From: Aquirufa rosea
Lineage (GTDB): Bacteria; Bacteroidota; Bacteroidia; Cytophagales; Spirosomataceae
Length of the DNA stretch: 64,000 nucleotides
Assembly (NCBI RefSeq): GCF_004118285.1
Contig: NZ_SDHY01000006.1
Coordinates: forward strand, 124,001 to 188,000
Direction: 5' to 3'
Positions 19,401 to 26,685 of this stretch are shown one piece after another. The notes below the pieces were generated by a model, which was not told the DNA's origin, ran no database searches, and saw only the letters and a list, made by a program, of their open reading frames with translations. The position numbers were made by a program, and so were the translations under genes. The number at the start of each line of letters is the position of its first letter. Position 1 is the stretch's first letter.

Positions 19401-19603
19401 CCCGATCCATCAGTGGATGCACCACGAGTGGTTCCTACAATCGTAACTGCAGCACCAATCAAAGGCTCCCCGTCGGAACCACTTACTTTACCTCGTAGAT
19501 TCTGGGCCTGGGCCATTGCTACCGAGGACAAAAAGAAAATCAGTGCTAGAAGCATGCCTCCAGCCCGATTCCCCATTCGTAGGTCGTAAAATTTGTTTTT
19601 CAT
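16496..19603 (-). CDS. susC: SusC/RagA-family TonB-dependent outer-membrane transporter
   Basis: A 1035-residue TonB-linked outer-membrane protein: signal peptide (about 1-33), carboxypeptidase-D-like regulatory domain (LRGKVSGSDGEPLIGAAV ... TRGASTDGSGNFAI ... FSSVGF, about 36-105), plug domain (ITGAVQTIGYKELKDLPVTQ; GVQINQTTGQPGKGMNVRI; SDPLYVVDGFP; DISVLKDAASTSLYGSRAA), and a long beta-barrel ending in NYPVPRTFTIGANFNF with a terminal aromatic. It is the first gene of the 19-kb minus-strand cluster. It imports an oligosaccharide or glycoside with the SusD partner. Confidence 0.95.
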   Translation of the reverse strand: MKNKFYDLRMGNRAGGMLLALIFFLSSVAMAQAQNLRGKVSGSDGEPLIGAAVTIVGTTRGASTDGSGNFAIDVKNNETLRFSSVGFISKDVVYTGQKTLNVTLAADNKTLNEIVVVGYGSQVKKEITGAVQTIGYKELKDLPVTQIGQKLQGQLAGVQINQTTGQPGKGMNVRIRGQLSVSAGSDPLYVVDGFPITGTIGAMNPDEIEDISVLKDAASTSLYGSRAANGVVLITTKKGKGSGTNVSFNVYTGIQQVPMKGRVDMMDAVEFAQFKKESYEDAKQPVPVEFQNPSQYEGKNNDWYDALIQKNAPITSYNLSITSNKEKSRTSLVAGILDQKGVVLNTDYKRYSLRLNSAYDISDKVTIGFNVAPQLTYDNTPRTDGDRGTGILFNALHTWPIMPIYEADGKTLTKFNRFPASTGNIFAYPNWVRSAQELINETTTTNLLTNAYIEFEPIKGLKFKSSMNGEILRTKFFFFNPSTATSAINVAIPTTAVSIRQNIENLSWLNENTVTYTKTLLEDHKFEILGGYTSQYFRQESSQIQADTYADDRLPTIQGGININRGATVSGVQEWGLISYLARLNYNYKGKYLLNAAIRSDGSSRFGANNRWGIFPSIGAGWVVSDEAFMQDIPAVSFMKIRASLGEIGNNNIGNYTHYALINNTVNGVFGNTVAPGASVSSLANPNLGWEKTRQFDLGLDLNLWNDRVNFTYDYYLKNTTNLLYSVQIAQASGFGNFNDNIGEIKFWGHEFAVNTKNTTGAVKWTTNANISFNRNVVVALAPGIDRVYGTFHITKVGQPFGQFYGVIADGVYKNAADLANNPQVPGRSTVGSIKIKDLNGNGIIDYGGNNDDRTIMGNPFPDFVYGITNNVTYKNWDFNIIGSGSYGNQLLVRHIYSTANLDGVFNMVDGAKYRFRSEANPGLGMYGTTVGGGNVTGIERDWMNSRFVADASYFTIRNITLGYTFTKPSKVYKSLRVYASCQQAYVFTNYWGGPNPETSAQGNGQGDGGNLSPGVDLSNYPVPRTFTIGANFNF

Positions 19604-19965
19604 AGAGAAAAAATTAAAGGTTAAAAAATGTGTGATTTGGATTAATTCAGAAGCTGAGTTTTAAAGCAACGTAATTAATAACTGTCGAAATTTAGAATAT
19701 AGCACTACCCTAACCGTCCTTATCTATCCTTATGAAAAAAATAAAAAATTTCTAGATTTCATCAAAAAAGTCCTATTTCATGTATTTAATGGTATTTAAA
19801 ATCGCTTTAAATAGTACTTTAAGCACATAATTTTGAAAATTTCCTGCTTGGCTATTTTAAAGCGGGACTGTCCTGATGCCTACTGGGAAATTTGTTCTCA
19901 AATTCCGAATTCTAGAAAAAAAGAGAGAAATTTAAATCTTATATTTATTGATCTATTTTCCTAAA
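19604..19965. other. Divergent intergenic region between susC and the M24 peptidase
   Basis: AT-rich region of 362 bp that must hold the susC promoter (minus strand) and that of the peptidase (plus strand). Two features stand out. A direct repeat TCCTTAT-CTA-TCCTTAT lies at 19717-19733, with repeat starts 10 bp apart (one helical turn), about 115-130 bp upstream of susC. A perfect TAATTTTG at 19828-19835 on the plus strand fits the Bacteroidota -7 consensus TAnnTTTG for the peptidase gene. No clear -7 for susC and no coding sequence is visible. Confidence 0.45.
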
Positions 19966-21192
19966 ATGATTCATCGACGCCAATTCCTTCAATCCACTTC
20001 CCTAGCCTTATTAGCACCATCTTTCCTATCCAACAATGCTTCCGTAGTGGCACCTGCCATTTCGCCCATAAGTACAGAAGAAAGAATGCAACGCATCGCC
20101 AAAGCACAAAGCTTATTGAAAAAAAATCATATTCGAGCCCTAATTTTAGATGCGGGTACGGGTATGGAATATTTTACGGGTGTTAAATGGTATCCTAGTG
20201 AAAGATCATTGTTGGCCATCATTCCTGATTCAGGAGAACTTAGCTTCATTTGTCCTGCTTTTGAAGAAGATAGGTTCCGAGAGAATAATTTATTAAGTAA
20301 AAATATTCGAATATGGGAAGAACACGAAAACCCATTCGCCCTTACAATTCAACTTTTAAGAGACCTAGGAATACGTTCTGGAAAATTAGGGATTGAGGAG
20401 AGAACTCGTTTCTTTATTTTCGATGGACTTAGAAAAGCAGGACCATCCTTTAATTTAGTCAGTGGTGACCCCATTAGCATTCCATGCCGAATGATTAAAT
20501 CGCCAGCTGAAATAGCTTTGATGCAAAGAGCCACCGATATCACGGTGGAAGCCATCAAAGCCGGAATATCCGTTTTGGCAGAAGGTATGACACCTGCCGA
20601 AGTATCTGCCAAAATTGCCCAAGTGCACCGTAGCCAAGGCGCCATGCATGATTTTGCCTTGGTTAACATGGGTGTAGCAAGTTCATTCCCGCATGGAAGT
20701 TCCAAAAATCAAGTGTTGAAATCAGGCGACATCGTTCTTTTAGATGTAGGCTGTGTAGTGGCTGGATATAGTTCAGACATCACTCGTACCATTGTGTTTG
20801 GTAAAGCAAGCGACAAACAGAAAAAAATCTGGGATTTAGAAAAAAAATCTCAAGCAGCAGGATTTCAAGCGGCTCAATTGGGTCGGACCTGTGAGTCAGT
20901 GGATTTTGCCTCCAGAAAGGTTTTGGAAGATGCCGGCTTTGGGCCAGGATATCGACTTCCTGGACTTCCCCACCGAACTGGTCATGGCATAGGGATGAAT
21001 GGACATGAATGGGGAAATATGGTGAAGGGTAACAAGGAACCCCTTCAAGAGGGCATGTGCTTTAGCATTGAACCGACCATCGCCATACCGGGAGAATTCG
21101 GTATACGACTAGAAGATTGCGTCTACATGACAGCTAATGGTCCTCGCTGGTTTTCTCAACCTAGCCCATCCATTGATCAGCCATTTCAATAA
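19966..21192 (+). CDS. M24-family aminopeptidase (Xaa-Pro peptidase type), exported
   Basis: About 408 residues. N-terminus MIHRRQFLQSTSLALLAPSFLSNN resembles a TAT signal (RRQFLQ). A creatinase-like N-terminal domain (about 45-180) is followed by the pita-bread catalytic domain. Dinuclear metal ligands are visible: Asp in LLDVGCVVAGYSSDITRT (two), His in TGHGIGMNGHEWG, Glu in FSIEPTIAIPGE and Glu in RLEDCVYMT. It probably removes N-terminal residues before proline. The ATG at 19966 is chosen over a TTG at 19948. Its 3' side meets a large palindrome that can serve as terminator. Confidence 0.85.
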   Translation: MIHRRQFLQSTSLALLAPSFLSNNASVVAPAISPISTEERMQRIAKAQSLLKKNHIRALILDAGTGMEYFTGVKWYPSERSLLAIIPDSGELSFICPAFEEDRFRENNLLSKNIRIWEEHENPFALTIQLLRDLGIRSGKLGIEERTRFFIFDGLRKAGPSFNLVSGDPISIPCRMIKSPAEIALMQRATDITVEAIKAGISVLAEGMTPAEVSAKIAQVHRSQGAMHDFALVNMGVASSFPHGSSKNQVLKSGDIVLLDVGCVVAGYSSDITRTIVFGKASDKQKKIWDLEKKSQAAGFQAAQLGRTCESVDFASRKVLEDAGFGPGYRLPGLPHRTGHGIGMNGHEWGNMVKGNKEPLQEGMCFSIEPTIAIPGEFGIRLEDCVYMTANGPRWFSQPSPSIDQPFQ

Positions 21193-21240
21193 TTAAACAA
21201 TCTTCTAATTACTAAAAAAACACATTAATTTGGCTCAGGG

Positions 21241-21279
21241 TTTAGATTTGACAACTTTTAAAAAGTTGTCAAATCTAAA
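21241..21279. repeat. Large palindrome, REP-like or bidirectional terminator
   Basis: A near-perfect 39-base inverted repeat: TTTAGATTTGACAACTTTT, one A, then its reverse complement AAAAGTTGTCAAATCTAAA. It lies between two convergent genes (M24 peptidase and ABC ATPase), so it may end transcription from both sides. Its build (CAA-n-TTTTAAAA-n-TTG core) recalls the palindrome at 56552-56584, suggesting a family of dispersed elements. A stretch of imperfect TAAACTTAAA repeats follows it. Confidence 0.65.
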
Positions 21280-21382
21280 CCTAAAAACCTAAATCAAAAC
21301 TAAACTTAAACTTAAGTTAAACCCAAGCCAGCAAATCCACATTCAACTTCTTGATAATTGGAATCAATAAACTGATAAAAAG

Positions 21383-22810
21383 CTAAATCATACTTTTTCT
21401 GAGGGTAACACAAGTAGGCACATCATGCTCATAATGAGATACATACAGCAATGTAAATGCGTCATGAGAAGCCATATAATCCAACACATTTTTTACGTGC
21501 CTTACCTGCTCCTCGTCCAAACCCTGACAAGGTTCATCCAGAATTAATAAAGGAGGATTTTTCACTAATGCCCTTGTCAATAAAACTAAGCGCTGCTCCC
21601 CTGTCGATATTTGTTGAAAATTCCTTTCCGATAAATGGGACAATCCCATGATTTCCAACCAGCTATCTACCCTACCACTTTGATCTACACTCATTCTCTT
21701 ACCTAGCCCCATGATATCAAACAGCCCAGAAGAAACTACTTCTCTAACTGATCCAGATGCCCTAAAATAGACATGTAATTCCGGACTCACATAGCCTATT
21801 CTCTTTTTAATATCCCAAATACTTTCTCCAGTTCCCCGTCGCCTATCAAACAATACCAGATTTTGAGCATAAGCCTGAGGGTTATCTGCAGAGATTAAAC
21901 TTAACATAGTAGATTTCCCAGCGCCATTGGGGCCATAAATCAAATATTTATCTTGATGTTTCACCTCCCAATTGAAATCAGACAAAATTACTTTATCACC
22001 ATACTTCACCTGCACATTTTTCATCTGTATAGCCCATTCAAATGCGGGAAATGATTCTTTGCTAGCGATTAAACCTTTCAACTTTTCTTTCCAATCCTCT
22101 TGGCTCCGGCTGAACTTATTGGATTGACGATTTCGATATTCCGATATATAACCCTTCCAAACTGATTTGCCCCCTTCTAAAACCATCACATGACTGATGG
22201 AATCGGGTAATTCCATTGCGGAACTAATTAAAATGAAATGAATACCCAAAGATGCTAAATGATTCAAACATCGATTCAAAATTTCCCTTCCTGACACATC
22301 CAAGCCCAAAAACGGATTATCCAAAATCAACCAATCAGGATGTCGCAAAAGAGCCTTAACTAATTGTAATCGCTTATTTTCACCATTGGACAATTGTATT
22401 AATGGTTTTTGCACTAATGAATCTAAATGAAAAACCTCTAACCACTTGGCCATTTCCTCAGGGTTTTCGTCTGCCAGCTCTTCCAAAATAGTATAGGCAT
22501 CAGCTGAATCCTGAGAATTAAAACGCTGCTGCAAATAAAAATCATTCACATTGCTTCGATTCTTAAATCGATGCTGCTGCTCTATCCAATAAACATGATG
22601 AGTAGATTTACTTGCTTTGAAAAATACGGCTGTACCTTTTCGAAATAATCTGCCCGTTAAAGCCTTTGCCAAAGTCGTTTTGCCGGAACCCATAGGGCCA
22701 ATAATAGCCCAATTTTGCCCTTCCAATATCTGAAAAGAAATATCGTCCAACACCTGAGCACTTCCATAAGAAGCACTCAAATGCTGCACGTCGGCTATTA
22801 TTTCTGGCAT
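21383..22810 (-). CDS. Double ATP-binding cassette protein (ModF/PhrA-like)
   Basis: A 475-residue soluble protein with two ABC ATPase domains and no membrane segment. Domain 1: Walker A GPMGSGKTTLAKAL, signature LSNGENKRLQL, Walker B WLILDNPFLGLD, in which the usual Glu after Asp is replaced by Asn (DN instead of DE), so this site may be hydrolysis-poor. Domain 2: GPNGAGKSTMLSLI, signature ISTGEQRLVLL, Walker B LLILDEPCQGLD. The overall pattern matches ModF-like proteins, but no molybdate transporter genes are near, so the role is unclear. It lies 1 bp after the acs stop, hence in the same operon. Confidence 0.8.
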   Translation of the reverse strand: MPEIIADVQHLSASYGSAQVLDDISFQILEGQNWAIIGPMGSGKTTLAKALTGRLFRKGTAVFFKASKSTHHVYWIEQQHRFKNRSNVNDFYLQQRFNSQDSADAYTILEELADENPEEMAKWLEVFHLDSLVQKPLIQLSNGENKRLQLVKALLRHPDWLILDNPFLGLDVSGREILNRCLNHLASLGIHFILISSAMELPDSISHVMVLEGGKSVWKGYISEYRNRQSNKFSRSQEDWKEKLKGLIASKESFPAFEWAIQMKNVQVKYGDKVILSDFNWEVKHQDKYLIYGPNGAGKSTMLSLISADNPQAYAQNLVLFDRRRGTGESIWDIKKRIGYVSPELHVYFRASGSVREVVSSGLFDIMGLGKRMSVDQSGRVDSWLEIMGLSHLSERNFQQISTGEQRLVLLTRALVKNPPLLILDEPCQGLDEEQVRHVKNVLDYMASHDAFTLLYVSHYEHDVPTCVTLRKSMI

Positions 22811-22811
22811 A

Positions 22812-24719
22812 TTATAATCTTTCCTCTTTGATCTTGTCTACCACCGATGGATCCAATAGTGTGGACGTATCTCCTAGATTATTGATATCTCCCTCGGCAA
22901 TTTTGCGCAAAATTCGACGCATGATTTTTCCCGAACGAGTTTTAGGTAGACCTGTCACAAATTGTATTTTATCAGGTCTGGCAATAGCCCCAATGATTTG
23001 ACTCACCGTAGCAGCTATATCTTTACGCGTCAAAGCAGGATCTTTGGGAGTCGATGCCATGATAACATAAGCATAAATTCCCTGCCCCTTAATATCATGT
23101 GGATAACCAACAACCGCCGACTCAATCACATCCGTGAACATATTAATGGCATTTTCTACCTCAGCAGTACCAATTCGATGACCAGATATATTCATCACAT
23201 CATCTACACGACCCGTAATTCGATAATACCCATCCGCATCCCGCATACATCCATCACCAGTGAAATAAAGATTTTCATAGGTCGCAAAATAGTTGGTTCG
23301 GCATCGCTCATGGTCACCATAGGTAGTTCTTAAAATGCCAGGCCATGGAAACTTGATGCACAAATTACCTGATACTCCATTACCCCTGATTTCATCACCT
23401 TTTTCATCCACCAAAATCGGTTGAACTCCTGGTAATGGAAGCGTCGCATAACATGGTTTAGTAGGAGTTATATGTGCCAAAGGCGAAATCAAAATACCTC
23501 CTGTTTCTGTTTGCCACCAAGTATCCACAATAGGGCATTTTCCCTTACCAATATGCTCATTATACCAATTCCAAGCCTCCTCATTAATAGGCTCCCCTAC
23601 CGAACCGAGCACTCGTAAACTGCTCAAATTCTTGTCTTTCACATAATCCAACCCAAATTGCATTAAGGAACGAATGGCCGTAGGTGCCGTATACAAAATA
23701 TTCACTTGATGCTTATCTACAATATCCCAAAAACGACCTGCATCGGGAAAAGTAGGTATTCCCTCAAAAATCAAGCTAGTGGCACCTTGGATCAATGGGC
23801 CGTATACAATGTAAGAATGCCCTGTAATCCAACCGATATCTGCCGTACAGAAATACATTTCTCCTGGACGATATTGGAAAATATTTTGAAAGGTGTAGGC
23901 CGTAAATACCATATAGCCTCCACATGTATGAACCACTCCCTTGGGTTTACCCGTTGAACCCGAGGTATATAAAATAAATAATGGGTCTTCTGCCTCCATC
24001 TCCTCAGCCGGACAATCCGTCAAGCCTAAACTTCTCATACGATCCATTTCTGATGCCCAAAACACATCTCTTCCCTTAATCATACTGACAGCTGATTTGG
24101 AGCGCTCCAATACAATAACCTTTTTAACACAAGGACAGGTCAATATAGCCTCATCCATGATGTGCTTTAAAAATATCTCCTTATTTCCACGATGGGTACC
24201 GTCAGCAGTAACCACCAAGGAACACTGAGCATCTTGAATTCGGTCAGCAATGGATTGAGCAGAAAAACCACCAAAAACTACGGAGTGAATAGCTCCAATA
24301 CGCGCACAGGCTAAGACCGCAATGGCCAATTCAGGCACCATGGGCATGTATAAACAAATCCTGTCGCCTTTTTTCGCACCATTTTGTTTTAATACATTGG
24401 CAAATGTGCAAACCTCTCGATGCAATTCTCGATAAGTATATGTTCTGTTAGCTTCCTCTGGATCATTGGATTCCCAAACAATGGCTGCCTGGTCGGCTTT
24501 GTCTACCAAATGACGATCCAAACAGTTTTCTGTAATATTTAACGTGGCGCCTTGATACCAGGCTATTTTGGGGTCCTTAAAATTCCAATCCAGAACCTTA
24601 TCCCATTTTTTCTTCCAAACAAAATTCTCAGCTATATCACCCCAAAACCCTTCTGGGTTTTCCACGCTGTATTGGTAGGCTTGTTGGTATTCTTCAAAAT
24701 CATCTACTTGTAGTTTCAT
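22812..24719 (-). CDS. acs: Acetyl-CoA synthetase (AMP-forming)
   Basis: A 635-residue cytosolic enzyme that activates acetate with ATP and CoA. Motifs: the AMP-binding P-loop YTSGSTGKPKGVVHT, adenine-binding DTWWQTETGG, the hinge GRVDDVMNISGHRIGT, and the C-terminal LPKTRSGKIMRRILRK with the Lys that is commonly acetylated for control. Length is normal for Acs. It follows a small membrane protein and an MHS-type transporter that may supply acetate or another short carboxylate. Confidence 0.95.
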   Translation of the reverse strand: MKLQVDDFEEYQQAYQYSVENPEGFWGDIAENFVWKKKWDKVLDWNFKDPKIAWYQGATLNITENCLDRHLVDKADQAAIVWESNDPEEANRTYTYRELHREVCTFANVLKQNGAKKGDRICLYMPMVPELAIAVLACARIGAIHSVVFGGFSAQSIADRIQDAQCSLVVTADGTHRGNKEIFLKHIMDEAILTCPCVKKVIVLERSKSAVSMIKGRDVFWASEMDRMRSLGLTDCPAEEMEAEDPLFILYTSGSTGKPKGVVHTCGGYMVFTAYTFQNIFQYRPGEMYFCTADIGWITGHSYIVYGPLIQGATSLIFEGIPTFPDAGRFWDIVDKHQVNILYTAPTAIRSLMQFGLDYVKDKNLSSLRVLGSVGEPINEEAWNWYNEHIGKGKCPIVDTWWQTETGGILISPLAHITPTKPCYATLPLPGVQPILVDEKGDEIRGNGVSGNLCIKFPWPGILRTTYGDHERCRTNYFATYENLYFTGDGCMRDADGYYRITGRVDDVMNISGHRIGTAEVENAINMFTDVIESAVVGYPHDIKGQGIYAYVIMASTPKDPALTRKDIAATVSQIIGAIARPDKIQFVTGLPKTRSGKIMRRILRKIAEGDINNLGDTSTLLDPSVVDKIKEERL

Positions 24720-24736
24720 GCGGATATTGTTTTAAT

Positions 24737-24955
24737 CTATAATTCATATTCATTTTGTAAGGCATATATTCCAAACACACACATCCCTCCCGTAATAATG
24801 GGAGCCAATATAAAGGTATAAATAATGGCAGGTACCAAGCTTTCCATATCGCCTTTAGTAAACAAAGGAATAGCTTGTTCCACAATCAAAAAATAGGCTG
24901 CAGCTACTCCTAAAAGTATCCAAATAGCCCCAGCAAAACGTCGAATGTAATTCAT
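24737..24955 (-). CDS. Small two-helix membrane protein (DUF6814-like)
   Basis: About 72 residues starting MNYIRRFAGAIWILLGVAAAYFLIVEQAIPLF, with two hydrophobic helices joined by a short loop. The ATG at 24953-24955 places it 1 bp after the stop of the transporter gene; a longer reading would overlap that gene. A small protein of this kind is regularly found next to this MFS family in Bacteroidota (DUF6814), so it may be an accessory subunit of the carrier. That pairing is from memory of the family and the function is not known. Confidence 0.6.
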   Translation of the reverse strand: MNYIRRFAGAIWILLGVAAAYFLIVEQAIPLFTKGDMESLVPAIIYTFILAPIITGGMCVFGIYALQNEYEL

Positions 24956-24956
24956 A

Positions 24957-26561
24957 CTAATCGTTGATCTCACGATCTTTTCCATTAATGTATAATAAAC
25001 CAATCACAAAACAGACTCCCCCAATAATGATGGGATACCATAAACCCTCTAAATAGGGCTTGCTATAAGGTAATACTTGGCCAGCCGCTTGGGCCAACTC
25101 ATTGGCAGAATTTGCTTTAGCCGCCAAATAGGTTGCCACTGCTGGTAATAAACCCCCAAAAATTCCATTACCAATATGGTAAGGTAATGACATAGATGTA
25201 TAACGAATGGCCGTTGGGAACATTTCAACTAAAAATGCGGCAATAGGACCATAAACCATGGTAACGTATAGCACTTGTATAAACACCATTAATACCAACC
25301 AAATAAATGACTGCTGGCCTACATGAACCGTCTTTTTTATTAGCGGTTTTTCCTTTTGAATGGATGGAATATGCGAAACTTTTTCTGTTGTCTCTTCCAA
25401 TAACTGCGAACCATCCGTATAACTGTAAATCGTCCTTGTTACCTTATTTAGTGTGACGCTACCATCTATCATGTGGTAATCTGTCCTAATTTGCCTAGAA
25501 TTAGGCTTCTCCGTTTTTAATTTTACATCTGCCTGTTCATACATCGCCTGATAAATAGGACGATAAGTAAGTATGGCAATCAGCATACCGGTCAACATGA
25601 TTCCTTTTCTACCTATTTTATCTGAAAGCCAACCAAAGAAAATAAAGAATCCCGTTCCAGCTGCCAATGCCAAGGCTATAATGTAATTACTCTGCTCAAA
25701 CTCAATATTGGCTACTTTTTGAAGAAATGACAAGGCATAAAACTGTCCCGTATACCAAACTACCCCTTGACCCATCGTCGCACCAAATAAGGCTAATAAA
25801 ACATATTTAAAATTGAGTTTCTTCCCGAAGGATTCCTTCAAGGGATTTGCCACTATTTTACCCTCGCTTTTCGCTTGTGCGAACAAGGGCGACTCCTCCA
25901 TATTTTTCCTAATAAAATAGGAAATACCTACCATTACAATCGAAATTAAAAAAGGAATACGCCAGCCCCAATCATTGAAGGCCTCCAAGCTCATGGACTT
26001 CTTGGTGGCTAAAATAACCAATAAAGAAATAAACAATCCTAGCGAAGCCGTGGTCTGAATCCAGGCCGTCCTCAATCCTCTTTTATTGGGTTCAGCATGT
26101 TCAGCCACATAGGTAGCAGCTCCTCCGTATTCCCCACCCAACGCTAAACCTTGCAATAAACGCAATGTCAAGACCAAGATGGGCGCCAAAAATCCGATAC
26201 TGGAATAAGAGGGAATCAAACCAATGGCAAAGGTGGAAAAACCCATAATCAAGAGCGTCACCAAAAAAGTGTATTTCCTACCCAATAAATCACCCAAACG
26301 ACCAAAAAACAAGGCACCAAAGGGCCTTACCACGAATCCTGCCGCAAAGGTGGCAAGTGTAGATAAAAAGGCAGCCGTAGGATTGTCAGAAGGGAAAAAC
26401 TTGGTGGCTATGACTACAGATAAACTTCCGAAAATGTAAAAATCGTACCACTCTATTAATGTACCCACCGACGAGGCGGCGATGACTTTGCGCAACTTCT
26501 TTTCATCGAAAGCCTCGCTGGATAAATTTGATGACATAGTTGTTTTGATAGGTTTCTTCAT
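24957..26561 (-). CDS. MFS transporter of the metabolite:H+ symporter type
   Basis: About 534 residues, 12 predicted membrane helices. The N-terminus KVIAASSVGTLIEWYDFYIFG, the loop GRLGDLLGRKYTF and LALGGEYGGAATYVAEH are hallmarks of the MHS family (KgtP/ProP/ShiA type). Unusual is a hydrophilic insert of about 80 residues between helices 8 and 9 (from MYEQADVKLKTEK to VHVGQQSF, with a predicted beta-rich extracytoplasmic fold). Placed with acs it probably imports acetate or a related carboxylate. I use the ATG at 26559-26561; the frame opens earlier at a GTG (26597). Confidence 0.85.
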   Translation of the reverse strand: MKKPIKTTMSSNLSSEAFDEKKLRKVIAASSVGTLIEWYDFYIFGSLSVVIATKFFPSDNPTAAFLSTLATFAAGFVVRPFGALFFGRLGDLLGRKYTFLVTLLIMGFSTFAIGLIPSYSSIGFLAPILVLTLRLLQGLALGGEYGGAATYVAEHAEPNKRGLRTAWIQTTASLGLFISLLVILATKKSMSLEAFNDWGWRIPFLISIVMVGISYFIRKNMEESPLFAQAKSEGKIVANPLKESFGKKLNFKYVLLALFGATMGQGVVWYTGQFYALSFLQKVANIEFEQSNYIIALALAAGTGFFIFFGWLSDKIGRKGIMLTGMLIAILTYRPIYQAMYEQADVKLKTEKPNSRQIRTDYHMIDGSVTLNKVTRTIYSYTDGSQLLEETTEKVSHIPSIQKEKPLIKKTVHVGQQSFIWLVLMVFIQVLYVTMVYGPIAAFLVEMFPTAIRYTSMSLPYHIGNGIFGGLLPAVATYLAAKANSANELAQAAGQVLPYSKPYLEGLWYPIIIGGVCFVIGLLYINGKDREIND

Positions 26562-26685
26562 GTGCTTTCTTATACTCAACCAGCTCCCAATTGACACAGG
26601 GGTCTAAATTACTGATAATTTCACTATTTTTAGAAATCTTTAAACAATAAGAATGATAAAATTTTAGAATAATCCTGACTCAGAC

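Noticed and set aside
20349-20705. 118-residue open frame opposite to the M24 peptidase gene
   Set aside because: It lies fully inside a well supported gene, and its protein has no domain, signal or start context; it is a shadow frame.
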